Shown here: piece by piece, positions 45,802 through 55,011 of the stretch | How the letters are laid out: each line of letters begins with the position of its first letter | Position numbering within the stretch: position 1 is the first letter of the stretch | Assembly: GCA_001750645.1 (NCBI GenBank) | Contig: MEIF01000002.1 | Span: 1 to 64,000 of the forward strand | From: Gammaproteobacteria bacterium AqS3 | GTDB lineage: Bacteria > Pseudomonadota > Gammaproteobacteria > MEIF01 > AqS3 | Direction of reading: 5' to 3' | Length of the DNA: 64,000 bases | The notes under the pieces: model-generated | The model's input: the letters and a program-made list of their open reading frames with translations, nothing else | Told to the model about the DNA's origin: nothing | Database searches by the model: none | Program-made: the position numbers and the translations under genes

Positions 45802-47295
45802 CTATCGGGAGCCGGAAGCGGGACTGCGCATTTCGTAGACGAGCGCGTCCTCGTCCAGGGCGTAGTGCGGCATCTGCTCCCGCTCAACGTAGTAATCCGG
45901 TGAAAAATTCCACGGCTCTCGATCGCCGCTGCGGGGCAGGCGCTCGACATTGCGCCGGATGTAGCCGGGGTTGAACTCCTCCTCGGAGATCCAGGGGTGC
46001 GACTGCATGCCCCCATCCTGGGGGCGCAGGCGGGGTCTGACCGACGATGCCCCGATGGCGTCGATGTGCTTGAGCAGCCGGCAGAAATAGTCGGCGACCA
46101 GGTCGACGCGCATCGTCCAGCTGGTCCTGAAATAGCCGAACATCAGCATGTAGTTGGGCACCTCGGACAGCATGAGACCGCGATAGGTGAATGTGTCCGA
46201 AAGCCGCACCCTCTTGCCGTCCACCTCCCAGGCGATGTTCCCCGAGAACAGCATGTTGAATCCCGTCGCCGTGATCACGACATCGGCGTCGAGCGCCCGC
46301 CCGGAGCGCAGCTCGATGCCCGTCTGCGTGAAACGCTCGATGTGATCGGTGACCACAGACACATCGCCCCGATTGATCGCCTTGAAGAGATCGGCATCGG
46401 GTGCAAAGGCCAGGCGCTGCTGCCACGGGCGATAGCTCGGCGTGAAGTGCTCGCGGAGCATTTCCGGCCCAATGAGCTTCTCCAGTTCGGCGAGCAGACC
46501 CTGCCTGGTCTCCTCCGGGTAGAGCGCGGCCACCTGCTGGGTTTCCCTCTGGGTTTTCAGCAGATCGCGGCGCACGATTTCGTGAATCCAGCTCTCGGGA
46601 ATGTCCAGCGGCCTGAGACGGTCCGCCAGCTCGTTGCGGTTCTCGCTGGTCCAGAAATAAGTCGGCGAGCGCTGCAGCATGGTCAGGTGTCTGCACTCGC
46701 CGGCGATGTTCGGAATCAGCGTGGCGGCCGTCGCCCCCGAGCCGATGACGATGACATTTTTGCCGGCCAGGTCGACATCCTCGGGCCACGTCTGCGGGTG
46801 GATGACCTCGCCCCGATAGTCTGAAAAACCCGGCCAGTCGGGGGTGTATCCCCTTGAGTGCTCGTAATACCCGCCCGTCCAGACGAAGAAATTGCAGGTG
46901 ATCCGCAGCCGGCTTCCCGATCCCGGCCGCTCGACATCCAATGTCCAGACCTGCCGCTGCGAACTCCATTTCGCGGCGACGATTTTGTGCCGGTAGCGAA
47001 TGTTTTCAGCGAGGTTGCTCTCCTCGATCACCTCGCCGAGATAGTTGAGAATCAGATGCCCCTCGGCGATCGGATCGCCGGTCCAGGGCTTGAACCGATA
47101 GCCGAATGTGTAGAGATCGCTGTCGGAGCGGATGCCCGGGTATTGATGCGTGGTCCAGGTGCCGCCGAAGGTCTCCATCGCCTCGAGAATCACGAAGCGC
47201 TTTGACGGGCACTGCTCCCTGAGGTGATGCCCAAACCCCAGCCCTGAAATTCCAGCCCCGACCAGCACGACGTCAAAATGTTCGGTTGCGTCCAC
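45802..47295 (-). CDS. Flavin-dependent monooxygenase, Baeyer-Villiger-like
   Basis: 'DVVLVGAGISGLGFGHHLR', 'YRGEVIHPQTWP' (FxGxxxHxxxWP-like), 'NVIVIGSGATAATLI'. Confidence 0.85.
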   Translation of the reverse strand: MDATEHFDVVLVGAGISGLGFGHHLREQCPSKRFVILEAMETFGGTWTTHQYPGIRSDSDLYTFGYRFKPWTGDPIAEGHLILNYLGEVIEESNLAENIRYRHKIVAAKWSSQRQVWTLDVERPGSGSRLRITCNFFVWTGGYYEHSRGYTPDWPGFSDYRGEVIHPQTWPEDVDLAGKNVIVIGSGATAATLIPNIAGECRHLTMLQRSPTYFWTSENRNELADRLRPLDIPESWIHEIVRRDLLKTQRETQQVAALYPEETRQGLLAELEKLIGPEMLREHFTPSYRPWQQRLAFAPDADLFKAINRGDVSVVTDHIERFTQTGIELRSGRALDADVVITATGFNMLFSGNIAWEVDGKRVRLSDTFTYRGLMLSEVPNYMLMFGYFRTSWTMRVDLVADYFCRLLKHIDAIGASSVRPRLRPQDGGMQSHPWISEEEFNPGYIRRNVERLPRSGDREPWNFSPDYYVEREQMPHYALDEDALVYEMRSPASGSR

Positions 47296-47413
47296 GTTCG
47301 CCCTCCTGTTCCCGCCGCCGCCGGCTTATATTTTCTGCTCGCGGACGCCGTCTCCGGTCCGATGGATTCACCCCGACCCAACCCCGACAAGCACCACCGG
47401 CAGCTCACTTGCA

Positions 47414-47433
47414 TGTAGTAGTCTATACTCAAA
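47414..47433. promoter_or_regulatory. Shared intergenic motif, copy 3: TGTAGTAGTCTATACTCAAA
   Basis: Located between the divergent BVMO-like and esterase-2 genes. Confidence 0.5.
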
Positions 47434-47473
47434 AAGGCGCCTGAAAAACACACGGTGCAGCAAGGGAGGGAGA

Positions 47474-48949
47474 TTGATGCAGACCGGTCCCGTTACCGTC
47501 AATGCCCCTGCGGGGGTCATCCAGGGATTCGCAGACAGCGGCGCCCGCAAATTTCTGGGCATCCGCTATGCCCAGCCGCCCACCGGCGGGGCCCGCTTCA
47601 GGCCGCCGAAACCCCGACCGCCCAGCGCCGATCCGATTGACGCGACATCCTTTGGAAATCCGAATTACCAGGCCGGGGTTCTCGACATTCCGGAAATCAA
47701 GCCATTTATTTCGCAGCTCGAGCAGAGCGAGGACTGCCTGTTTCTCAACGTATATGCCCCCCAGGGCAGCGGCGCCAAAAAACCGGTCATGGTCTGGATT
47801 CACGGCGGCGCCTTTACCAGCGGGTCGGGGGATGTCTACGACGCCGCAGGGCTGGTGCGGGAAAATGACGTGGTGGTCGTGACCCTCAATTACCGGCTCG
47901 GGATTTTCGGGTTTGTCGATTTTCGCAGCGGCGGGGACGGGTTTGCCGACAGCGTCAACCTGGGAATTCAGGATCAGGTCTGCGCGCTCGCCTGGGTCAG
48001 GGAAAACATTTCCGCCTTCGGCGGCGACCCCGACAACGTCACAATCTGGGGCGAGAGCGCCGGCGGCACTTCGGTCATGGCGCTGCTCGGTGTGCCGGCA
48101 GCCCAAGGCCTGTTCCACAAGGTCATTGCCCTCAGCGGCGCCGAGGTGCTCGCCCCGCCGCTCTCCCCCTTTGACGCGCTGAAATTGCATTTCAAGACCG
48201 AGAGCGATGCGGACTGCATGTCCCGGCTGATGGACTTGTCGGCGGGCGAACTCTCCGACCTGCAGACCCGGCTGCAGCTGTTTGCCACGGCGACACTGGA
48301 CGGTGCGGTCATCGCCCTGCCCTCCTGCGAAGCCATCGAATCGGGCATGGCATCCGGCATTCCCGTCATCGCCGGGACGGTGAGGGACGAGGGCACGCTG
48401 CTGGCGCCCGCCTACGCCATCAGCGATGACATCACCCATATAGTGATTGCCGGACTCTCCGCCGCCATCGGCCGTGACACGGGCGAGGGCTACGGCGCCT
48501 ATCTTGAGCGCTCGCACAAAAATGCCAGCCCTGAGGATCGACTCTGCCGGGCCTGGTTTGATCTGTTCCGCTCCAGTGCGCTGAGGGTTGCGGCCACGGC
48601 CACCCAACACGGCGCCGGCGGCTGGGTCTACGACTTCGAAGTCGAGACCGATCACGCCCTCGGTGCGACCCACTTCTCCGACGTGCCCTTCGCCTTTGAC
48701 TGGCTGAATGACGAGGAGCCCTGCACATTCGTCCACCCCGCCTCGGCCGACAATCTCCGACTGTCCGCCGCCTGGTCGAGGACGATGACGGCCTTTGCGA
48801 AAACCGCAAACCCCAACGGAGCCGGCCTGCCGGAATGGCCCCGCTACGGCTCTGAGCCATTGCAATGCCTGCGATTGCACAGACAACCCGAGGTCGTCTC
48901 CAACCCCGACGGCGACATCATCAAAATCTACAGGGTGCCGGCGTCCTAG
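47474..48949 (+). CDS. Carboxylesterase type B (paralog 2)
   Basis: 'ARKFLGIRYAQPPTGGARFRPP', 'EDCLFLNVYAPQ', 'VMVWIHGGAFTSGSG', 'VTIWGESAGGTS'. Confidence 0.9.
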   Translation: MMQTGPVTVNAPAGVIQGFADSGARKFLGIRYAQPPTGGARFRPPKPRPPSADPIDATSFGNPNYQAGVLDIPEIKPFISQLEQSEDCLFLNVYAPQGSGAKKPVMVWIHGGAFTSGSGDVYDAAGLVRENDVVVVTLNYRLGIFGFVDFRSGGDGFADSVNLGIQDQVCALAWVRENISAFGGDPDNVTIWGESAGGTSVMALLGVPAAQGLFHKVIALSGAEVLAPPLSPFDALKLHFKTESDADCMSRLMDLSAGELSDLQTRLQLFATATLDGAVIALPSCEAIESGMASGIPVIAGTVRDEGTLLAPAYAISDDITHIVIAGLSAAIGRDTGEGYGAYLERSHKNASPEDRLCRAWFDLFRSSALRVAATATQHGAGGWVYDFEVETDHALGATHFSDVPFAFDWLNDEEPCTFVHPASADNLRLSAAWSRTMTAFAKTANPNGAGLPEWPRYGSEPLQCLRLHRQPEVVSNPDGDIIKIYRVPAS

Positions 48950-49025
48950 CGTCAATGCCTGCACCCAGAACCCGCCCACAAACCCGCCCGGATCCGAATC
49001 CATTTCCAGCAGCCCCGCACAGCCC

Positions 49026-50468
49026 ATGCCCAACGAACCCAAAATCTCATTCCTGACCAAGCTGTCCTACGGCGCCGGTGCGGTCGGGACGGGGGTCAAG
49101 GAAACCGCCTTCAATGTCTTTCTATTGTTTTTCTACACCCAGGTTGCCGGCCTCCCCGGTTCCCTGGCCGGAGCCGCCATTTTTGCCGCCCTGATGATCG
49201 ACGCCGTCAGCGATCCGCTGGTGGGTTACTGGTCGGATCGCTTCAAATCGGCCTGGGGGCGGCGCCACCCCTTCATGTATTTCGCCGCCATCCCCATGGG
49301 GATCTGCTTCTACCTGCTGTTCCATCCGCCATTGGGTGCGGGGCAGTGGCATCTGTTTGGCTGGATGGCGGGTTTTGCCGTGCTGGTCAGGCTGTTCATG
49401 ACGTTTTATGCGGTCCCGTCATTCGCGATGATCGCGGAGATGACCCCGGACTACGACACCCGAACCGGCCTCGCCGGCTACCGCATCCTGCTGGGATGGC
49501 TCGGCGGCCTGACCTTTGCGGTCACCGCCTATCTCGTCTTCCTCGCCGCAACCGAGGACTTCGGCGACGACCGGCTCAACCCGAGCGGCTACCACGACTT
49601 TTCGCTGGCCGGCGCCATCGTCATTGCCGCCGCCATCCTGCTCTGTGCAGCCGGAACGCACCACCTCATACCGCGACTGCAGAGCGTCTCAAGCCTGTCC
49701 GGGGAGTCCCGGGGACTTTGGGACGACCTCACCAACATGTTCTCCAGCCGGCCGTTCCGGATCCTGTTTCTCGTGCTGCTCGTGTCCGCCACCGCCACCG
49801 GCTTCAACGAAGTCATGGGCCTGCATCTGTTCACCTACTTCTGGGGGATGTCGACGGAATCCCTCGCCGTGCTGACGCTGACCGCCTTCCTGGGAACGAT
49901 CCTCGGCTTTGTCGCCGTGCCGGCGCTGACCAAGCGCTACGACCGAAAACCCGTCGGCGTCGGGGCCATGACCCTGGTCGCCCTGACCCTGCCCGGGCTG
50001 GTCACCCTGAAGCAGCTCGGCCTGCTGCCCGAGAATGGCTCCGCGGAGTTGCTGGGCGTGCTCTGTTTCAGCTACACGGTCTCGGTGTTCGCCGCCGTCG
50101 CCATGGGCATCATCTTCACATCGATGATTGCCGACACCGTCGACAAAAACGAGCTCGACACCGGACGCCGCCAGGAGGCGGTGTTCTCGTCCGCCTACAC
50201 CTTCTCGCTCAAGGCCACCTCCGGCCTCGGCGGGCTGCTGGCGGGCGTGTCGCTGGATCTGATCCGGTTTCCGACAGCCGCCGCAGTCGGCGACGTGCCA
50301 CAGGAGACAATTGACGCCCTCGGCATGCTGGTCGGTGCAATGATCCTGACGTTCTGGACGAGCGCGGCTCTGATCCTGCGGGCCTATCCGCTGTCGCGGG
50401 CAGAGCACGGCAGGATCCTGTCCGAACTGGAAACGCGAAGGCAGCAGCTGGAGACCCCGAACCCATAA
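49026..50468 (+). CDS. MFS transporter, GPH/MelB-like
   Basis: 'KLSYGAGAVGTGVKETAFNVFLLFFYTQVAGLP...DAVSDPLVGYWSDRFKSAWGRRHPFMYFAAIPMG'. Confidence 0.88.
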   Translation: MPNEPKISFLTKLSYGAGAVGTGVKETAFNVFLLFFYTQVAGLPGSLAGAAIFAALMIDAVSDPLVGYWSDRFKSAWGRRHPFMYFAAIPMGICFYLLFHPPLGAGQWHLFGWMAGFAVLVRLFMTFYAVPSFAMIAEMTPDYDTRTGLAGYRILLGWLGGLTFAVTAYLVFLAATEDFGDDRLNPSGYHDFSLAGAIVIAAAILLCAAGTHHLIPRLQSVSSLSGESRGLWDDLTNMFSSRPFRILFLVLLVSATATGFNEVMGLHLFTYFWGMSTESLAVLTLTAFLGTILGFVAVPALTKRYDRKPVGVGAMTLVALTLPGLVTLKQLGLLPENGSAELLGVLCFSYTVSVFAAVAMGIIFTSMIADTVDKNELDTGRRQEAVFSSAYTFSLKATSGLGGLLAGVSLDLIRFPTAAAVGDVPQETIDALGMLVGAMILTFWTSAALILRAYPLSRAEHGRILSELETRRQQLETPNP

Positions 50469-50537
50469 GCACCGCCGGCCGAACCCGCCGCCACCCGAGA
50501 CAATCCATCCACCCACCCACAAAAGGAGTTGACGACC

Positions 50538-51740
50538 ATGACAACCACAGTGCCGAACATCACCAAGCCGCTCGCCGGAACCCAGATCGTCGAGCTCTCG
50601 ACCATGGTGTCGGTCTCGCTGGGCACCATGCTGCTGGCCGCCCAGGGAGCCGACGTCATCAAGATCGAGCCGACCGGCGACGGCGACCCCATGCGGCAGC
50701 TGGGCACGCAGAAAGAGGGCATTGCCGCGCTGTTCGCCAACTGCAACCGGGGCAAGCGCAGCCTCTGTGTCGACCTCAAATCGCCCCAGGGCGTTGAACT
50801 GGTCAGGCGCATTGCCGGCGATGCCGACGTCATCGTCAACAACTACCGCCCCGGCGTCATGGAAAAACTCTCGCTCGGCAGCGAGGCGCTGCGCGCTGAA
50901 AACCCCGGCCTGATCTTCGTCGGCGTCACCGGCTTTGGGACCATGGGGCCGATGTCGAACGACCCGGCCTATGACCACATCGTCCAGGCGCTCGCCGGCT
51001 TCACGCTGGTGCAGGCCGACGGCGACGAGCCCAAGTTCATCAGGAATATCGTCACCGACAAGGTCACCGCCTTGACCACCGCACAGGCCATCACCGCCGC
51101 CCTGCTGGTGCGCGCCGGCACCGGGAGGGGGCAGCACATCGACGTGTCGATGCTGCACGCCGGCCTGTTTTTCCTGTTCCCGGACGGCATGATGAATGAG
51201 ACCTACCAGTCGGACGGGGTGAGCAAGTTCCCCCCGCTTGCCGATTCATTGACCGCCATCCCCACCGCCGACGGCCATCTGGCGATCGCACCGGTCACGG
51301 ACGCGCACTGGACCGGCCTCGCCCGCGCCGTCGGCAAGCCCGAAATACTCGACGATGCGCGGTTCAGCACGAATGCCGGGCGCAATGAGCACTACCTCGA
51401 ACTGGCCGGCATCCTCCTCGAAGCCCTGGGACAGCTGCCGACCGAGCCCGTCCTGCGGCGCCTGAGAGAGAACGATGTTCCGAGCGCGCCCTGCCTGTCG
51501 CCGGGCGAGGCTCTGTCCCATGAGCAGGTTCAGGCCATCGGCGCGGTCTCGCACCAGACCCACCCGATTCTCGGCGACCTGCTCGCCGTCGAGTCGCCCA
51601 TTCGCTTCGGCGGCGAACTCGGCGAGATCGAGCGCCCCTGCCCGTCCCTCGGCCAGCACTCCCGGGAAATCGCGCTCGAGGTCGGGTTCGGCGAGGCCGA
51701 GATTTCGGAAATGTCCCAGGCCGGTGCGCTCGTCGGCTGA
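50538..51740 (+). CDS. CaiB/BaiF-family CoA-transferase
   Basis: 'PLAGTQIVELSTMVSVSLGTMLLAAQGADVIKIEP...GKRSLCVDLKSPQGVELVRRI...ADVIVNNYRPGVMEKL'. Confidence 0.88.
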   Translation: MTTTVPNITKPLAGTQIVELSTMVSVSLGTMLLAAQGADVIKIEPTGDGDPMRQLGTQKEGIAALFANCNRGKRSLCVDLKSPQGVELVRRIAGDADVIVNNYRPGVMEKLSLGSEALRAENPGLIFVGVTGFGTMGPMSNDPAYDHIVQALAGFTLVQADGDEPKFIRNIVTDKVTALTTAQAITAALLVRAGTGRGQHIDVSMLHAGLFFLFPDGMMNETYQSDGVSKFPPLADSLTAIPTADGHLAIAPVTDAHWTGLARAVGKPEILDDARFSTNAGRNEHYLELAGILLEALGQLPTEPVLRRLRENDVPSAPCLSPGEALSHEQVQAIGAVSHQTHPILGDLLAVESPIRFGGELGEIERPCPSLGQHSREIALEVGFGEAEISEMSQAGALVG

Positions 51741-51797
51741 GGCAGAGCGCCGCCCGAAGCGCGGGCGAAAGCTCGGACGAAAGCTCGGGCGTTGAGT

Positions 51798-52262
51798 TCA
51801 GGCGCTCCTCACCAAAACGCCCGTCATCGAGGCGACCGGCTTGCCGGCATCGTCCTGCCACAGGCGGCAGAACACCGTGCTGGAGCGGCGCCCCGATTTG
51901 AGCACCTCGGCGCGCAGGTGGACATCGGCGTCCCGGGCGCTGCGCAGGTACTGCACCGTCACATTCACGGGCACCGGCAGCTGTGCGGCCAGCGCCGCCC
52001 AGTCGACCTCGACCGGTGCATCGCCCGCCTCCTTGAGAAAGCTGAGCTGCCGCCGCACCGCCTCCAGCGTGACGGCGACCTCCATCGCACTGGCCAGCGC
52101 CCCGCCGTGCAGGGCGGGCAGCTGCGTGTTGCCGATGTGGTCGGCGTCGAAGGGCAGACGGCAGATCAGCGCATCGGGCTCAAAGCGGGCGATTTCGAGT
52201 CCCATAGTCTCGGCGTAGGGGATTTGCTGCATGACCGTGCGGGTGAATTCCTCCTCGGTCAT
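51798..52262 (-). CDS. PaaI-like hotdog thioesterase
   Basis: 'LPALHGGALASAMEVAVTLEAVRR...VNVTVQYLRSARDADVHLRAEVLKSGRR'. Confidence 0.75.
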   Translation of the reverse strand: MTEEEFTRTVMQQIPYAETMGLEIARFEPDALICRLPFDADHIGNTQLPALHGGALASAMEVAVTLEAVRRQLSFLKEAGDAPVEVDWAALAAQLPVPVNVTVQYLRSARDADVHLRAEVLKSGRRSSTVFCRLWQDDAGKPVASMTGVLVRSA

Positions 52263-52747
52263 GACCGCGAGACCTCCTCCATCCCCCAGATCATGCCGGG
52301 GCTGGTTTGGTTGGCGCCCAGCATGAACGTCCCGGTGCCGACCGCGATCGGCCTGCTGGGGGTGTGGAACGCCTCGGCGCGAAAAAATGCGATCCGCCGC
52401 GTGGCGAGATGACAGTGCGCCAGACAGAACAGCGGGCGCTCGGGCCTGGCCGGACGCATGTAATCGACCCGCAGATCCAGCGTCGCCACCGAATAGGCCG
52501 ACTTGGTTCGCTGCACCACCGCCGCCCCCGCCGTCTCGTCGATCAGCGCCGTCACGACACCGCCGTGAACCACGCCCGTGTGCCGATTGCCCACCAGCTT
52601 GGCGGCGTATATGAGACCCGAGCCGATGTGCTCGGGGCCGGCGGCAAGAAATTGCAGGCCGATCTTCCGGCCCATGGGCGTGTGCGTCGGATGCGACATC
52701 GGCGTCAGCGCCACGCCCCTGATTTTGGGGAATATCAGATCTTGCAT
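52259..52747 (-). CDS. PaaI-like hotdog thioesterase
   Basis: 'GNRHTGVVHGGVVTALIDETAGAAVVQRT...LDLRVDYMRPARPERPLF'; ATGA overlap with the downstream gene. Confidence 0.78.
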   Translation of the reverse strand: MQDLIFPKIRGVALTPMSHPTHTPMGRKIGLQFLAAGPEHIGSGLIYAAKLVGNRHTGVVHGGVVTALIDETAGAAVVQRTKSAYSVATLDLRVDYMRPARPERPLFCLAHCHLATRRIAFFRAEAFHTPSRPIAVGTGTFMLGANQTSPGMIWGMEEVSRS

Positions 52748-53040
52748 GGTCCTCTCCCAGGCTGCCCCCTGTTCCGCTGGTGCGCATCGTGCAACGCCGG
52801 ACAGCAGAGACGGGGGTGGCGGTGTGCTGCGGGGCGTAGGTTAACCAAAAGGGCTGATTGCCGCTGTCGCCGGCTTTCTCGGGGGGCGGGATTGGCCGGT
52901 AAACCTCTGGAATTGCTATCAAAATCATTTTTATGGGGCTTATATCCCAATTAACGCACATATAGAGAATTCAAAATGTGTTCGCATAAATACACCGGCG
53001 GCAACCGCCTGTGCGTTCACTTTCAAGAGAGGTAAATAAG

Positions 53041-53184
53041 ATGGGCAAGAGGAAACAGCACAAACCGAAGCCGCCGATGCGACAGCCGCATAAGCCAAAG
53101 CCGCATAAGCCAGCGGCTCCAAGCCATAAGCCGCAGCACAGACCGGGCGGTGGCGGCAGGAGATCAAACGGGAGGGCCAAATGA
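53041..53184 (+). CDS. Small, highly basic Lys/Pro/His-rich peptide (47 aa)
   Basis: MGKRKQHKPKPPMRQPHKPKPHKPAAPSHKPQHRPGGGGRRSNGRAK*; AGAGAGGT upstream of ATG. Confidence 0.45.
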   Translation: MGKRKQHKPKPPMRQPHKPKPHKPAAPSHKPQHRPGGGGRRSNGRAK

Positions 53185-53244
53185 TGGGTGACATTAAGCG
53201 GAGAAGGTCAGCGTTGCAGCACGACCAGCCTCCCAAGCATGTGA

Positions 53245-53646
53245 TTGAGGGATGGGCAGGAGAAAACCCGCCCGCCGGGCAAATCGGATAAAGCAGCAAA
53301 GTGGCTCCCGTTGACGCCAATGCAGATGGGTTCAATGTCACGAGATTTGCTGCAACACCTGGCCGATAGAGTCAGCAAACTGGACGCTCGCCTGTGGGGA
53401 TTGGTGGCGGTGATCGTTTTGTCAGAAGTCGGCGGAGAAATTTTCACCTATCTCACCCGCCCCGAATTTCCGCCTGTTCAGGCTGTTCAGGCTGTTCAGG
53501 TGCTACTTGCATCAGTGCAGCCGATCATCATCCAAATTCCAGCCGAATTCGTCGTCTCACCATCCCAGCGGCAGACGACAGAAATCTCTGAGTCATTGGC
53601 GAGCGACCAATCGCCTACGAGTCAGCCTCAAGCCGAGAAGCCCTGA
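53245..53646 (+). CDS. Possible small single-TM protein
   Basis: 'LDARLWGLVAVIVLSEVGGEIFTYL'; true start unclear (ATG at 53320 also possible). Confidence 0.3.
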   Translation: MRDGQEKTRPPGKSDKAAKWLPLTPMQMGSMSRDLLQHLADRVSKLDARLWGLVAVIVLSEVGGEIFTYLTRPEFPPVQAVQAVQVLLASVQPIIIQIPAEFVVSPSQRQTTEISESLASDQSPTSQPQAEKP

Positions 53647-53740
53647 GGCGATATTTCCTGTCTTGAACCGAGCGGGCTGGTGGCGCCGGTCTCGGGGGGT
53701 CGATTTGTAGCACCCATCCACCAAGCGGCGGCCTTCTAGA

Positions 53741-53985
53741 TACAACCGCATTTTCCGAGGTTTGCGGAGAACCTAATGGGTGGGGGTGCGGCACTTAGCG
53801 CGAGCTGCTCGTATCAGCCGATGCGCCGCGGCTTTTTCCATACGCCTCGGCGCGGAGCGGCTCGATCAGCGCAGCGGTCGACCGCTGGCCGGTGCGCCGT
53901 TTAATGCCTTTGGTATTGGTATTTTCTAAGGTCTGAAAAGATGGCGCGACAGCTTGCAGAGCGGATTTCTGACTGATGCGGGCAG
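53741..53985 (+). pseudogene. Decayed copy of the small membrane-protein unit
   Basis: 53743ff 'aaccgcattttccgagg...gagaacctaatgggtggggg' resembles 57921ff and 58604ff; 'gaaaagatggcgcgacagcttgcagagcgg...gactgatgc' matches the conserved C-terminus EKMARQLAEQ..DD*. Confidence 0.5.
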
Positions 53986-53988
53986 CCC

Positions 53989-55011
53989 TCACCGCCTGGC
54001 ATCCCGCACCCTGGAAGCGGCGATCAGGCCAGAGGCGATGCCCCAGACCTTCACCCGATGCCTGCCCCACCAAGTGCCCTGCTCCGATTCTGTGCTCTCT
54101 GAATCATCCGCCAGCAGATCATCCCGTCTCGGCCTATGCCTAACGAACACGCCGAACGATGCCCCGCCGCCGGCGCTGGCGAATGTCGATCCGCTGATGT
54201 AGACCGTAGTCCTGTCCCGCAGCGACAGGCTCACGCCGATGCCGGCGGTCACGACGGTTCGGCGGTAGCTGTATCTGTCCTGCCTGTCCAGCGTGTCGCT
54301 GAACGTCACCTGAATGTCCGAGGTTGCGCTGATGCTGACGATATTGTTGACGGCGAACAGCACCGACGGGCTGATCGAGATCGTGTCGCCCCTGTCAAAT
54401 CTGCCGGCATTGCGTATATGCTCCGGCGGTATGTGGGCATAGCCGAACGCGATCCTGAGCACGATGGGATCGTAAGTCCGATACAGCGACAGCCCCGCAT
54501 TGAACGCACCCCGCCCCCGCCTGAAGTCCTCGCCCTCCGCCGACCGGTTTTCCAGCAGATCAAAACCGACCCAGCCGAACGCTCCCGGAGTCTCGTTCTC
54601 CGGCGACAGACCGCGGCTGATCTGCGCGCGCAGTGTGCCGAGCCGTGTCGTGGTGTCTTTTTCGTCTCTGCATCTGGGACCAAGATAGCGGCCAAGTGTC
54701 GGTGCATAAATGCACTCGCCGCCCCTTCTGGGGTCCGCGTTGCGGTCGTCCGTGTGGGAAGCGTCCAGGCTCAGACCGACCTCGATGTCCTCGGTCAGGC
54801 CGTAGCTGTATCCCAGCTCTGCACTGAGGCGGTCGGCAGTTTCATTGCCGAATGCTATGTGCCTGATGCTGTAGCTGATCTCGGAGCCGCCCGACGGGGC
54901 GAGCAGGTTCTCAATACTCAGCGGCAGCCCGCTGTCTCCCTGGGCGGCTGCGCGTGTCACGGCACAAAAAACGAGCAGCAGAGCAAGGCGAAAACTGCGG
55001 GACGGACTCAC
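53989..55011 (-). CDS. Outer-membrane beta-barrel protein of cassette A (FapF/transporter-like role inferred)
   Basis: GTG start overlapping the C39 stop (GTGA); signal peptide SFRLALLLVFCAVTRAAAQ; alternating beta pattern with 'YGLTEDIEVGLSLDASH...YISGSTFASAGGGASFGVFVRHRP'; paralog of 59466-60527. Confidence 0.65.
   Translation of the reverse strand: MSPSRSFRLALLLVFCAVTRAAAQGDSGLPLSIENLLAPSGGSEISYSIRHIAFGNETADRLSAELGYSYGLTEDIEVGLSLDASHTDDRNADPRRGGECIYAPTLGRYLGPRCRDEKDTTTRLGTLRAQISRGLSPENETPGAFGWVGFDLLENRSAEGEDFRRGRGAFNAGLSLYRTYDPIVLRIAFGYAHIPPEHIRNAGRFDRGDTISISPSVLFAVNNIVSISATSDIQVTFSDTLDRQDRYSYRRTVVTAGIGVSLSLRDRTTVYISGSTFASAGGGASFGVFVRHRPRRDDLLADDSESTESEQGTWWGRHRVKVWGIASGLIAASRVRDARR

Noticed and set aside
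49689-51158. 489-aa minus-strand ORF antisense to MFS/CaiB genes
   Set aside because: His/Gly/Gln-rich antisense shadow.
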